Shown: positions 16,287-25,242, counted from the first letter of the stretch. The stretch: 64,000 bases of DNA from Bacillus sp. FJAT-49711 (GCF_018343715.1 NZ_JAGYPL010000002.1:1320001-1384000); one strand, 5' to 3'. Made by a program: numbers and translations. Notes: generated from the letters alone by a model not told the origin.

Positions 16287-17790
16287 TTTTGTCCCATTCC
16301 CTTGACCGACTTTGCTTTATTATTTTCTGAGGCTTGATGTTTTTTGGCCGTTTGTTTAGCATCCAAATAGGAAAACGGACAATAGAATCTTTCAAGTTTG
16401 GTATTTTTAATGGCGCAAACGGAGCGAGATAAGGTGTTCCTAAAGATTCGAGTTTACATAAATGAATGACGATAATCATCAAGCAAAAAATGATTCCTAC
16501 AAATCCAAGCGTTGCAGCAGCTATCATAATAGGCAATGATAAAAGTCGAGCTGTGTTGCTTATCTCATACGAAGGAATTGTAAATGACATAATAGCTGTT
16601 AAGGCAATAACAATGACCATAACATTAGATACAAGCCCCGCATTAACAACGGATTCACCGATAATTAGCCCTCCGACTATACCTATTGTTTGTCCAATCG
16701 GTGATGGGAGCCTTATCCCAGCTTCTCTTATTAATTCAATCGTAACAGCCATAATTAATGCTTCAATAAAAGGCGGGAAAGGAATATTTTCAATGGAACT
16801 TTTCACAACCGTAATCACATCATTCGGAATAAGCTCAAAATGAAAACTAATAACGGCAATATAAATGGAAGGGAGGGTGATGGCACCCCAAAAGCTTAGA
16901 AATCTCAGTAAGCGAAACACTGAACCCGCATAAAACCTTATATTGAAATCGTCGGGAGATTGGAAAAAGGCAAAAAAAGATACCGGCATAATTGAAACAT
17001 CAGAGGTACCCTCGGAAAAGATAGCTATCCTTCCTTCTACTAAGTGGGCTTCGACACGATCTGGTCTTTCCGTATATAAAATTTGTTGAAAAGGTGATAA
17101 CGGTTTATCTTCAATAAATTCTTCAATATAACCAGGACTAAAAATCATATCGGATGAGATGGATTTAATTCTTTTCCTTATTTCATCGACTAGTTCAGGG
17201 TTTGCTATTTCCTCCAAATAGACAATCGCTACTTGCGTATTTGTTTCCCAACCAAGATCGACATATTCTATTTTCAAACAGCGGTTTTGAATCCGCATTC
17301 TTATCAAATTTAAATTGATTTTAAGATTGCCTACAAACCCTTCATGGGATCCCCGAACAATTTTTTCATTTTCAGGTTCTTCCGGAGAGCGGGAATGGAG
17401 TTGTAAAGTGTTTAATATATAAAACTCTGTCCCATGTTCAAAAAAAAGCACACTATTTCCTTTAAGAATGGTGGTAACTGCGATATTCATATTGCTTGTT
17501 TTTGAAAATTGAGAGCTTGTGATAATCGTATCTATACTTTGCTCTGTATTTGCTTGTGAAAGCGGGATAAGTAAACTTCGCTGCAGCTCCTCGGAATTCG
17601 CAATTGTCTCCAAATAGATAATAACTCCGGGAATCCCGTTAAAACGGATAGTTCGGGTTTTTAAATCATCAGTATTATATAAAGCATCCCTAAAATAAAG
17701 GACATTTTCATCAATGGTCGGAAACATGAAAGTTTCTTTTTTAACATCATTTTTATTCTTTTTTTTGAAAAAAGACATAGCCTTTCTCAA
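16276..17790 (-). CDS. spore germination receptor subunit A (GerAA family)
   Basis: The subunit A of the receptor, about 500 aa. The N-terminal soluble domain covers roughly 1-285, and about five membrane helices follow at 290-440, with the family motif RLPSPIGQTIGIVGGLIIGE near 370-390. The start is uncertain: TTG at 17790 gives MRKAMSFF, while ATG at 17778 gives the more usual MSFFKKK, but its AGAAAGG is only 2 nt away. It leads the gerABC operon behind a sigma-G-like promoter, divergent from bdbD. Confidence 0.92.
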   Translation of the reverse strand: MRKAMSFFKKKNKNDVKKETFMFPTIDENVLYFRDALYNTDDLKTRTIRFNGIPGVIIYLETIANSEELQRSLLIPLSQANTEQSIDTIITSSQFSKTSNMNIAVTTILKGNSVLFFEHGTEFYILNTLQLHSRSPEEPENEKIVRGSHEGFVGNLKINLNLIRMRIQNRCLKIEYVDLGWETNTQVAIVYLEEIANPELVDEIRKRIKSISSDMIFSPGYIEEFIEDKPLSPFQQILYTERPDRVEAHLVEGRIAIFSEGTSDVSIMPVSFFAFFQSPDDFNIRFYAGSVFRLLRFLSFWGAITLPSIYIAVISFHFELIPNDVITVVKSSIENIPFPPFIEALIMAVTIELIREAGIRLPSPIGQTIGIVGGLIIGESVVNAGLVSNVMVIVIALTAIMSFTIPSYEISNTARLLSLPIMIAAATLGFVGIIFCLMIIVIHLCKLESLGTPYLAPFAPLKIPNLKDSIVRFPIWMLNKRPKNIKPQKIIKQSRSREWDKNEK

Positions 17791-17833
17791 CTCGTCTCAT
17801 TAATAAAATAGGAATTTTCACTTGATTAAACAA

Positions 17834-17863
17834 AGTATCTGTCAAATATTTCTTTATTATTCA
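17834..17863 (-). promoter_or_regulatory. sigma-G-like promoter of the ger operon
   Basis: On the minus strand TGAATA (17858-17863 complement) is followed after 18 nt by GATACT (17834-17839 complement), close to the forespore sigma-G consensus TGAATA and CATACTA. It lies about 45 nt before the operon start. Confidence 0.5.
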
Positions 17864-17880
17864 AAGGCTAGTCTATTTTA

Positions 17881-17908
17881 TTTACATACCATCATGGGGT
17901 ATGATACT
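17881..17908 (+). promoter_or_regulatory. bdbD promoter with CsoR-like operator (17885-17903)
   Basis: A -35-like TTTACA (17881) and a -10-like GATACT (17903) flank a palindrome with perfect 6-nt arms, CATACC and GGTATG, 7 nt apart. The core ATACC-N7-GGTAT is the same as that in front of copA (19461-19477) and, as I recall, as the B. subtilis CsoR operator at copZA. A copper-released CsoR repressor is the likely reader; csoR itself is not in the window. Confidence 0.6.
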
Positions 17909-17945
17909 ATTATGGACATTAACGTTCAAATGCGGAGAGATGTAA

Positions 17946-18608
17946 ATGAATAATAAAAATATTGTCATGATAACCATTGGCGTTTTTGCCATTATCGTGG
18001 CCCTCGTATTGGTTTTTAATAATAATGGAAAAGATGATGACCAAACAAAAGTCAGCCTTGATGAGTTAGAAAATCAACCGACGTTAGGTAATGAGAATGC
18101 GCCTATTTCAATTGTCGAATTTGGTGATTATAAATGTCCATCTTGTAAGGCTTGGGGAGTAAAAGTATTTCCAAAGTTAAAAGAGGAGTTTATCGATACT
18201 GGAAAAGCGAAGCTCACATACATAAATGTCCTTTTTCACGGGAACGAATCAAAACTAGCAGCGCTCGCATCTGAATCTGTTTTCAAACAAGATCCAGAGA
18301 GTTTTTGGGCATTTCATCAAGGAGTTTTTGATGCTCAGCCTTCTACACAAAATCACGATGAAGAGTGGGTGACAACAGACTCATTGGTGGAAATTGCAGA
18401 AGCGTATGCTCCTAATATTAACTTTGAGCAATTTAAAAAAGACATCGATCAAGAAGGAACACTTGCTGAAGTGGATATCGATAATCAGCTTGTAGAAGAT
18501 GTAAATATTCAATTCACGCCAACCATTATTATTAACGGAGTAATGTTGGATGATCCATTTGATTATAACGCGATAGCAGCAGAAATTGAAAAGGGTTTGG
18601 ACAGTTAA
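17946..18608 (+). CDS. bdbD: extracytoplasmic thiol-disulfide oxidase BdbD (DsbA-like)
   Basis: It introduces disulfide bonds into exported proteins; its partner BdbC reoxidises it with quinone. The 220-aa protein has an N-terminal membrane anchor (about 5-25) and a DsbA-like thioredoxin fold with active site CPSC in GDYKCPSCKAW near residues 61-64 and a cis-proline in FTPTIIING near 190. ATG 17946 follows GCGGAGAG. bdbC starts one base after its stop. The promoter carries a CsoR-like site shared with copA. Confidence 0.93.
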   Translation: MNNKNIVMITIGVFAIIVALVLVFNNNGKDDDQTKVSLDELENQPTLGNENAPISIVEFGDYKCPSCKAWGVKVFPKLKEEFIDTGKAKLTYINVLFHGNESKLAALASESVFKQDPESFWAFHQGVFDAQPSTQNHDEEWVTTDSLVEIAEAYAPNINFEQFKKDIDQEGTLAEVDIDNQLVEDVNIQFTPTIIINGVMLDDPFDYNAIAAEIEKGLDS

Positions 18609-18609
18609 A

Positions 18610-19032
18610 ATGAATAAGTCTAAACCACCTTTAACGTTATATTTTGCTTGGTTCGTTTCAGTAGTTGCTACTTTAGGAAGCTTATATTTTAGTGAAATTA
18701 AAGGCTATATACCTTGCGAACTTTGCTGGTTTCAAAGAATTTTTATGTATCCACTTACGATTATCCTTGGGATCGCTGCGTTTTATAATGAAAGACATAT
18801 TAAAAAGTACGTTCTCCCTGTATCATTAATCGGCGGCACGATATCTTTATACCATTATTTAGTTCAAAAAGTTCCAGGTTTTGCTGGAATCAAGCCATGT
18901 GTACAAGGTGTGCCTTGCAATGTACAATACATTAATTGGTTCGGTTTTATAACAATTCCATTTTTGGCACTAATGGCTTTTACGTTGATTAGTATATTCA
19001 TGATTCTACTATATAGACAAGATCGCAAATAA
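18610..19032 (+). CDS. bdbC: disulfide bond formation membrane protein BdbC (DsbB-like)
   Basis: This quinone-linked membrane protein reoxidises BdbD. The 140-aa protein has four helices and the two cysteine pairs of the family, C-x-x-C in PCELCW near residues 35-40 and KPCVQGVPCN near 96-105. The start was set at ATG 18610, immediately after the bdbD TAA; an in-frame ATG at 18586 would overlap bdbD. Spacing shows tight coupling. The pair sits upstream of copA, as the bdbDC pair does near copA in B. subtilis. Confidence 0.93.
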   Translation: MNKSKPPLTLYFAWFVSVVATLGSLYFSEIKGYIPCELCWFQRIFMYPLTIILGIAAFYNERHIKKYVLPVSLIGGTISLYHYLVQKVPGFAGIKPCVQGVPCNVQYINWFGFITIPFLALMAFTLISIFMILLYRQDRK

Positions 19033-19041
19033 TGAGCAAAG

Positions 19042-19075
19042 AGAACGGAAAGTGGTATAATTCACTTTCCGTTCT
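19042..19075. terminator. bidirectional terminator between bdbC and the small minus-strand gene
   Basis: AGAACGGAAAGTG pairs perfectly with CACTTTCCGTTCT around an 8-nt loop. Short T and A tracts on either side could serve both converging transcripts. Confidence 0.75.
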
Positions 19076-19090
19076 TATACGTGCACATGT

Positions 19091-19300
19091 TTAATTTTCT
19101 TTCTCTCCATCAGATTCAATTACCTCAGCTGCTTCTTCAGGAGCCTCCATTGGTCTTCCCCAAAAAAATCCCCATGGATCTCGAGCAGGTGCTTCCCATT
19201 CTCTTTCTCTGTTATGTCCTTTTTCCACCACTTCAACATTTTGAGCATGGATAATTAAGTTTTCAACATGAATTTCTTTCGTTCTTTTTTCGTTAGACAT
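19091..19300 (-). CDS. small acidic protein of unknown function
   Basis: A 69-aa hydrophilic protein with a conserved-looking N-terminal half (KEIHVENLIIHAQNVEV) and a proline/tryptophan-rich middle (RDPWGFFWGRP) followed by an acidic tail. There is no signal peptide or metal motif. A strong ribosome binding site, TAGGAGGG, sits before ATG 19300, so it is very probably real. It lies between bdbC and copA on the opposite strand. I do not recognise a function. Confidence 0.7.
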   Translation of the reverse strand: MSNEKRTKEIHVENLIIHAQNVEVVEKGHNREREWEAPARDPWGFFWGRPMEAPEEAAEVIESDGEKEN

Positions 19301-19435
19301 TTCTACCCTCCTAGCAGTAACAATAATATTCGTTTTATCTTATTCAAAAGTGACATATGTGTATAGGCATTTTTTGTTTACCCAGATGAAAGTTTTTAAA
19401 AATTGTGTAATTGAAAGGATTCTAAGAAGGAGATT

Positions 19436-19478
19436 TTGACATCTTAAACGAATCTCTTATATACCTTGTGTTGGTATA
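19436..19478 (+). promoter_or_regulatory. copA promoter with CsoR-like operator (19460-19478)
   Basis: TTGACA (19436-19441) and TATATA (19458-19463) are 16 nt apart. A palindrome TATACC-N7-GGTATA starts within the -10 and runs to the ribosome binding site, so a bound repressor would block RNA polymerase. It has the architecture ATACC-N7-GGTAT expected for CsoR. Confidence 0.7.
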
Positions 19479-19492
19479 AGGAGATCTGAAAA

Positions 19493-21910
19493 ATGAAAAA
19501 TAGTGATGTTTCAGAAAGCCAATTTCAAATTACTGGTATGACGTGTGCAGCTTGTTCAAATCGAATTGAAAAAGGATTGAATAAGCTTGAAGGTGTGAAG
19601 GAAGCAAATGTCAATCTTGCTTTGGAAAAAGCAAATATTCTTTACGATAAACAGAAAATATCAGTGGAAGATATTCAAAAAAAAGTGAAGGACTTAGGGT
19701 ACGATATCGTAACTGAAAAAGTGGAATTAATCATTAAGGGCATGACGTGTGCTGCTTGTTCAACAAGAATTGAAAAAGGTTTGAAAAAAATGGGCGGAGT
19801 CCTTCAAGCAAATGTCAATCTTGCACTTGAGCAGGCGATGGTTGAATTTAATCCCTCTGTCTTGACTACAAAAGACTTAACCACACGAGTCAAACATCTA
19901 GGATACGGAGCGATCGTGAAAAAGGAGGAAGGCGATAAAGAGACAGTTGATTATCGTGAGAGAGAGATAAAGAACCAAGAAAGAAAATTCTTTCTTTCTT
20001 TACTATTAACTCTTCCACTGCTTTGGACAATGGCTTCGCATTTTAGCTTTACTTCTTTTGTCTATGTGCCGAAATGGTTAATGAATCCGTGGGTTCAAAT
20101 GGCCATTGCGACTCCAGTGCAATTTTATATTGGAAAACAATTTTATGTAGCTGCCTTTAAAGCATTGCGGAATCATAGTGCAAATATGGATGTTCTAGTT
20201 GTATTGGGTACATCAGCTGCTTATTTTTATAGCGTGTTTATAGCAATACGCTCCATTGGAAATCCTGGCCACTCGATTGATTTGTATTTTGAAACGAGTG
20301 CCGTTTTGATTACGTTAATTATTCTCGGAAAACTATTTGAAGCAAAGGCAAAGGGAAGGTCTTCCCAGGCGATAAAAAAGCTGATGAGATTACAAGCAAA
20401 AACAGCGACCGTTGTTCGTCAAGATGCCATCCTTGATATTCCACTTGAAGAAGTGGAAGAGGGAGATATTTTACTCGTTAAACCAGGCGAGAAAGTTCCG
20501 GTGGATGGAACGATTATCGAAGGGCAGGCTGCTTTTGATGAATCAATGATTACGGGAGAAAGTGTACCGGTTGATAAAAAGGCCGGTGACACTGTTATTG
20601 GTGCAACCATTAATAAAAATGGTTTTATTAAAATACAAGCAACTAAAGTTGGAAAGGAGACGGCTCTAGCACAAATTATCAAAGTGGTGGAAACGGCACA
20701 AGGGTCGAAAGCTCCGATTCAGCGATTGGCCGATTATATTTCTAGTATATTTGTCCCTATTGTAGTTGGGATTGCCATTTTAACGTTTATCATTTGGTTT
20801 ACAAGGGTTGCGCCAGGTAATTTTCCGGAAGCTTTAGAAAAAATGATTTCGGTTCTCGTTATTGCCTGTCCTTGCGCTCTCGGGCTTGCGACGCCAACTT
20901 CAATAATGGCTGGATCAGGAAGAGCTGCCGAATATGGTATTTTATTTAAAGGCGGCGAACATTTAGAAACAACGCATAAAGTAGATACCGTTATATTGGA
21001 TAAGACGGGGACTGTAACGAACGGCACTCCCGTTTTAACGAACATATCTACTTCTTTGAATGAGACAGAGTTTTTATCTTTGATCGGGTCGGCTGAACAG
21101 CAATCAGAACATCCTTTGGCAGAAGCAATCGTGGAAGGGATAAAAAAGAAAAAAGTTCTTCTAAAACATCCCTCTTCATTTGAAGCAATCCCAGGGTTTG
21201 GCATCAAAGCTGTTATTGGTGGTAAAGAAATTATAGTTGGAACTAAAAGTCTTATGAAAAAAAACAATGTTGTGGTAGAAGAAGCGCTAGACAAAATAAA
21301 TCGTTATGAAAGTGAAGGGAAAACAGCGATGCTTGCCGCCGTTGATCGTAAGTATGCGGGAATCGTAGCAGTTGCAGACACCATTAAGGATACTTCACGA
21401 GAAGCGATCGAGCGTTTGAAAGAAATGAATATTGAGGTCATTATGATGACGGGGGATAATACTCGAACTGCAGAGGCAATCGCAAAAGAAGTCGGCATCG
21501 ATCGCGTCATTGCTGAAGTATTGCCGGAAGGAAAAGCGGAAGAAATAAAAAAGCTGCAAAATGCTGGCAAAAAAGTTGTGATGGTTGGAGACGGAATTAA
21601 TGACGCCCCCGCGCTCGCGATTGCTGATATTGGAATGGCAATTGGAACTGGGGCAGATGTAGCAATGGAAGCAGCGGATATTACGCTCATTCGTGGCGAC
21701 TTAAACAGCATCGCCGATTCCATTTATATGAGCCAAAAAACAATACGAAATATTAGGCAAAACTTATTTTGGGCATTTGCCTATAATACATTAGGAATTC
21801 CGATCGCTGCAGCGGGCTTCCTGGCGCCATGGGTCGCTGGTGCAGCAATGGCATTCAGCTCTGTATCTGTTGTATTAAATGCACTAAGATTACAGAGGGT
21901 AAAACTTTAA
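19493..21910 (+). CDS. copA: copper-exporting P1B-type ATPase CopA
   Basis: It pumps Cu(I) out of the cytoplasm. The 805-aa protein has two N-terminal heavy-metal domains, each with GMTCAACS (about residues 15-22 and 83-90), the membrane CPC motif in ACPCALG near 460, the phosphorylation site DKTGT near 504, TGE near 348, and the hinge GDGINDAPAL near 702. The ATG start follows AAGGAG. Unlike B. subtilis, no copZ chaperone or csoR is adjacent. It ends at a strong terminator. Confidence 0.96.
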   Translation: MKNSDVSESQFQITGMTCAACSNRIEKGLNKLEGVKEANVNLALEKANILYDKQKISVEDIQKKVKDLGYDIVTEKVELIIKGMTCAACSTRIEKGLKKMGGVLQANVNLALEQAMVEFNPSVLTTKDLTTRVKHLGYGAIVKKEEGDKETVDYREREIKNQERKFFLSLLLTLPLLWTMASHFSFTSFVYVPKWLMNPWVQMAIATPVQFYIGKQFYVAAFKALRNHSANMDVLVVLGTSAAYFYSVFIAIRSIGNPGHSIDLYFETSAVLITLIILGKLFEAKAKGRSSQAIKKLMRLQAKTATVVRQDAILDIPLEEVEEGDILLVKPGEKVPVDGTIIEGQAAFDESMITGESVPVDKKAGDTVIGATINKNGFIKIQATKVGKETALAQIIKVVETAQGSKAPIQRLADYISSIFVPIVVGIAILTFIIWFTRVAPGNFPEALEKMISVLVIACPCALGLATPTSIMAGSGRAAEYGILFKGGEHLETTHKVDTVILDKTGTVTNGTPVLTNISTSLNETEFLSLIGSAEQQSEHPLAEAIVEGIKKKKVLLKHPSSFEAIPGFGIKAVIGGKEIIVGTKSLMKKNNVVVEEALDKINRYESEGKTAMLAAVDRKYAGIVAVADTIKDTSREAIERLKEMNIEVIMMTGDNTRTAEAIAKEVGIDRVIAEVLPEGKAEEIKKLQNAGKKVVMVGDGINDAPALAIADIGMAIGTGADVAMEAADITLIRGDLNSIADSIYMSQKTIRNIRQNLFWAFAYNTLGIPIAAAGFLAPWVAGAAMAFSSVSVVLNALRLQRVKL

Positions 21911-21960
21911 AAAAGACAAGGTTAAGAGATGGAGTAACATCTTTCAACCTTGTCTTTTTA
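21911..21960 (+). terminator. terminator after copA
   Basis: AAAAGACAAGGTT pairs with AACCTTGTCTTTT (21946-21958), leaving a 22-nt loop and a T run. Confidence 0.85.
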
Positions 21961-21963
21961 TCG

Positions 21964-22097
21964 TGTCTAGTTCCAGCGCCTATCGCCTATCAAACTTCTT
22001 GTCCTTCTCCCTACGATAAGTCAACATCGATGTTTCCTTTACCTCAGTCAAAGGCCCTGAAGTTTGTACGTCGATGAACAGGCGCTTACACTTTTCT
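21964..22097. repeat. dispersed palindromic repeat copy
   Basis: It begins TGTCTAGTTCCAGCGCCTAT, contains CTCCCTACGATAAGTC and TTTCCTTTACCTCAGTC, and ends GGCGCTTACACTTTTCT. The same blocks, in the same or opposite orientation, occur at 28119-28539, 39820-40041 and 60101-60280. It fills the gap between copA and the convergent ferredoxin gene up to its stop codon. Confidence 0.85.
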
Positions 22098-22338
22098 ATT
22101 CCGCTGAAGCAAAAAATTCTTTCGCTTTTTGGATATAAATCTCATCTTCTGGAAGCAAATCTTCCTCATGATATATCGCTTCTACTGGGCATACTGCCTG
22201 GCAAGCACCACAGTCGATGCATAAATCGGGATCGATAAAAAACATATCTTCTCCCTCAAGAATACAATCAACAGGACAAACTTCGACACATTCGCCAAAC
22301 TTCTCTCCAAGACATGGTGCAGTTATAACGTATGACAT
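22096..22338 (-). CDS. FdxA-like ferredoxin with two iron-sulfur cluster motifs
   Basis: An 80-aa electron carrier. The first motif reads C-x7-C-x3-CPVDC (near residues 9-25), which lacks the second cysteine of a full 4Fe-4S site and so probably holds a 3Fe-4S cluster. The second is [12 protein letters not shown] (near 42-53), a normal 4Fe-4S site. The start was set at ATG 22338 after AAAGGTGG; the frame continues 24 codons upstream without support. The redox partner is unknown. It is distinct from the single-cluster Fer of B. subtilis. Confidence 0.88.
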   Translation of the reverse strand: MSYVITAPCLGEKFGECVEVCPVDCILEGEDMFFIDPDLCIDCGACQAVCPVEAIYHEEDLLPEDEIYIQKAKEFFASAE

Positions 22339-22536
22339 AAAAAAACCACCTTTAATAATATTATCTTTATAATAATTTCGCCGCTCACAGCAGAGAAATC
22401 TTTCAGTCACACTTCGCTTGAATAAGGAACTAAAATAAAAAAATTAGCTCGGTTCATTCTTAATAATAGCAAAATCACTATCCTATTTCAATTGTACGAA
22501 AAAAAGAGCGAAAATACATTGTCAAATTTATGAAGT

Positions 22537-22565
22537 TTGACAGTTTACTTCGAAAACCGTACATT
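22537..22565 (+). promoter_or_regulatory. sigma-A promoter of phoPR
   Basis: TTGACA (22537-22542) and TACATT (22560-22565) are 17 nt apart, about 40 nt before the phoP ribosome binding site. No TTTACA-type PhoP box pair was seen here. Confidence 0.7.
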
Positions 22566-22607
22566 TAAAACAGAATGGACCTGTCCCTAGAAAAAGAAGG
22601 AGGTTTG

Positions 22608-23309
22608 ATGGTGGAGAGAGTGCTTGTTGTTGATGATGAGCCTTCAATTGTGACGCTTTTGCGTTTTAACTTAGAGAAGGCCGGGTTTTCAGTTATGACT
22701 GCTGCAGATGGAAAGACGGGCTTAGAGATGGCCATGAAGGAGAATCCGGATCTTATTGTGTTAGATTTGATGCTTCCGGGAATGGATGGTATGGATGTTT
22801 GCAAAACATTAAGGCAGGAAAAAGTAAAAACACCTATTTTAATGCTAACGGCCAAAGATGATGAATTTGATAAGGTGCTGGGTCTTGAACTAGGTGCAGA
22901 CGATTATTTGACAAAGCCTTTTAGCCCGCGTGAAGTAATAGCTAGAGTAAAGGCCATTTTACGAAGGTCTAATATGAATGAGGCTTCCGAAGCTACTTCG
23001 AAAAATGAAGTGATCGAAATTGGGAAGTTAACTGTTTTTCCTGAAAAATATGAAGCTGTTCTATCTGGAGAAAAGCTTGAGCTTACTCCGAAAGAATTTG
23101 AACTTTTACTATACCTTTCCAATAATCAAGGAAAAGTATTAAGCCGTCATCAATTGTTGGATGCGGTATGGAATTATGATTTTGCCGGCGATTCACGAAT
23201 CGTTGATGTTCATATTAGTCATTTGCGTGAGAAAATTGAGGAAGATACGAAGCAACCCGATTATATTAAGACGATTCGCGGTTTCGGCTATAAATTGGAG
23301 AAACCATAA
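22608..23309 (+). CDS. phoP: phosphate response regulator PhoP
   Basis: OmpR-family DNA-binding regulator of the phosphate starvation response. The 233-aa protein has a receiver domain with D9/D10, the phosphoacceptor D53 in LIVLDLMLPG and K103, then a winged-helix domain (about 135-232) ending TIRGFGYKLE. The start was set at ATG 22608 after AAGGAGG. phoR starts 3 nt after its stop. The position next to pstS and phoU, with PhoP-type boxes in this window, supports PhoP over other OmpR regulators. Confidence 0.93.
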   Translation: MVERVLVVDDEPSIVTLLRFNLEKAGFSVMTAADGKTGLEMAMKENPDLIVLDLMLPGMDGMDVCKTLRQEKVKTPILMLTAKDDEFDKVLGLELGADDYLTKPFSPREVIARVKAILRRSNMNEASEATSKNEVIEIGKLTVFPEKYEAVLSGEKLELTPKEFELLLYLSNNQGKVLSRHQLLDAVWNYDFAGDSRIVDVHISHLREKIEEDTKQPDYIKTIRGFGYKLEKP

Positions 23310-23311
23310 AA

Positions 23312-25090
23312 ATGCATAAACTATGGATTCGCATTACGTTTTCATTTTTATTATTAATGTCATTATTACTACTTATTTCTGGTTTTTTTCTAGCGGAAAT
23401 GATGAAAAATACATATTATGACCTAAAAGAAAATCAATTGAAGCAAACTGCACATTTAGTATTTAATGCAGTCGAAATGGATCGAACAGGCTTGCATGCG
23501 AGCGACCTGCAAAATAAAATCATGATGTTGTCTTCGTCTATACAATCGCGCTTAACCGTGATTGATAAAGATGGCGTCGTTTTAGCAGATACGAAAGATG
23601 ACCCTGCTAAAATGGAAAATCATCTGAAACGCCCTGAAGTAAAGCAGATCATCAAAGAGAATTTAAAATCAGGACTTTCAATTCGATATAGTGATACCCT
23701 CGGGTTTAGCATGATGTATGTATCGATTCCAATTAATGAAAACAATCAAACAGTCGGCGTCATGAGGGTTTCCCTATCAATGGAAAATATAGAGCATGCG
23801 ATAAAGAGGTTATGGATCAGCCTCACTCTTGTTTTGTTCGCCGCTTTTCTTTTAACAGGACTTATTGGGATGAGATTAGCAAAGGGTATTTCTGGTCCAA
23901 TCGAGGAAATGATTGATGTATCTGAAAAACTGAAAGAAAAAGATTACTCTGCTCGTGTAAAAATGAAATCTAAAGGGGAGCTAGGCCAATTGGCGAATGC
24001 CATTAATGTCCTTGCATCCAGTTTGAAAAATCAAATGGATAAACTCCATGAAAATGAGCAGCGGCTTACAGGCGTCCTAGCAAATATGATGAGTGGAGTA
24101 TTACTAGTCAATATTGATGGTCGAATTTTATTAGCTAACCGTGCAATGGGACAAATGCTTGGAGAAGACCCAAGAACTTTTACGAATAAGCATCATACTG
24201 AGGTAGGCAGAAGTAAAGAACTTAGTCATCTGATCGAACAATGTTTTAAAACAGGAAAAGAGCTTAGAAAAGAAGCACATTTTTATTATCCTAAGGAAAG
24301 AACAGTAGATGCTCATTTAGCTCCCTACATACGTGAAAATGGGGAAGTGAGCGGGATTATTGCTGTTCTCCATGATGTGACCGATATTCGCAGACTCGAG
24401 AAAATGCGCAGCGATTTTGTGGCAAATGTATCCCATGAATTAAAGACCCCCGTTACCTCTTTAAAAGGGTTTGCTGAAACATTGCTTGATGGGGCAATGG
24501 AAGATGAGGAATTATGCCGAAACTTTTTGACGATCATTTATAATGAGAGTGACCGACTGCATCGCCTTATTAAGGACATCCTCTATTTATCAAGCATTGA
24601 GCACCACCGCATCCCGCTTGAGATTGAACCTGTTAATGTAACAGATGCTGTATTAAGTACTGCCAATACGATAAAAAAAGAAGCCGTCAAAAAAAACTTA
24701 CATATCACTCTCCCAGAAAATAAAGAAATATGGATAGAGGGAGAAAAAGACCGCATTCAACAGATTGTTTTAAATCTGCTTTCAAATGCAATTGCCTATA
24801 CACCAGATGGGGGTGAAATCTCGGTAAAGATAATAGAAGTGGAGAATAAGGTTAAACTTCTCATATCTGATACTGGAATCGGCATTGCTCAAAAAGAACT
24901 GCCAAGAATATTTGAACGCTTTTATCGCGTGGAAAAAGCTAGATCGCGCAGTTCGGGCGGAACAGGACTAGGTCTTGCGATTGTGAAACATTTAGTCGAC
25001 TCGCACCATGGTACAATTGAAGTTGAAAGTGTAGAAGGCGAAGGTACCACATTTATTATCAGCCTTCCAAAAAAACAGGAATATATATAG
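23312..25090 (+). CDS. phoR: phosphate sensor histidine kinase PhoR
   Basis: Membrane kinase that phosphorylates PhoP. The 592 aa are close to the 579 of B. subtilis PhoR. TM1 covers about 8-28, an extracytoplasmic sensor domain 29-165 and TM2 168-188; HAMP and PAS regions run to about 355. The kinase core has the H box SHELKTP (His near 373), the N box NLLSNAIAYTP near 488, and G boxes DTGIGI near 520 and GGTGLGLAI near 549. It is co-transcribed with phoP and ends at a terminator. Confidence 0.93.
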   Translation: MHKLWIRITFSFLLLMSLLLLISGFFLAEMMKNTYYDLKENQLKQTAHLVFNAVEMDRTGLHASDLQNKIMMLSSSIQSRLTVIDKDGVVLADTKDDPAKMENHLKRPEVKQIIKENLKSGLSIRYSDTLGFSMMYVSIPINENNQTVGVMRVSLSMENIEHAIKRLWISLTLVLFAAFLLTGLIGMRLAKGISGPIEEMIDVSEKLKEKDYSARVKMKSKGELGQLANAINVLASSLKNQMDKLHENEQRLTGVLANMMSGVLLVNIDGRILLANRAMGQMLGEDPRTFTNKHHTEVGRSKELSHLIEQCFKTGKELRKEAHFYYPKERTVDAHLAPYIRENGEVSGIIAVLHDVTDIRRLEKMRSDFVANVSHELKTPVTSLKGFAETLLDGAMEDEELCRNFLTIIYNESDRLHRLIKDILYLSSIEHHRIPLEIEPVNVTDAVLSTANTIKKEAVKKNLHITLPENKEIWIEGEKDRIQQIVLNLLSNAIAYTPDGGEISVKIIEVENKVKLLISDTGIGIAQKELPRIFERFYRVEKARSRSSGGTGLGLAIVKHLVDSHHGTIEVESVEGEGTTFIISLPKKQEYI

Positions 25091-25099
25091 TGTTTTCAT

Positions 25100-25134
25100 A
25101 CTCCGTAGTCTTAAATGGCTGCGGAGTCTTTTTA
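25100..25134 (+). terminator. terminator after phoPR
   Basis: ACTCCGTAG (25100-25108) pairs with CTGCGGAGT (25119-25127), followed by CTTTTT. Confidence 0.85.
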
Positions 25135-25173
25135 TGTTTATTTTCTCTTGAAGTATGTAAAAAATACGTAAAT

Positions 25174-25202
25174 TTTACATGGAATTTACAATAACTATAC
25201 AT
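25174..25202 (+). promoter_or_regulatory. two PhoP-type boxes and -10 before the chemoreceptor gene
   Basis: TTTACA at 25174-25179 and again at 25185-25190 form an 11-nt direct repeat, the spacing of PhoP boxes. TATACA at 25197-25202 is a likely -10, six bases after the second box. The same layout is seen before pstS. Confidence 0.6.
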
Positions 25203-25242
25203 AGCGAAGTCATAATAAAAGGAAAGTGAGGGGGAAATATAG

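Noticed and set aside
20734-21723. Long minus-strand ORFs opposite copA
   Set aside because: Their Ser/Ala/Pro/Ile-rich content is typical of antisense frames to a conserved gene; no starts or ribosome binding sites.
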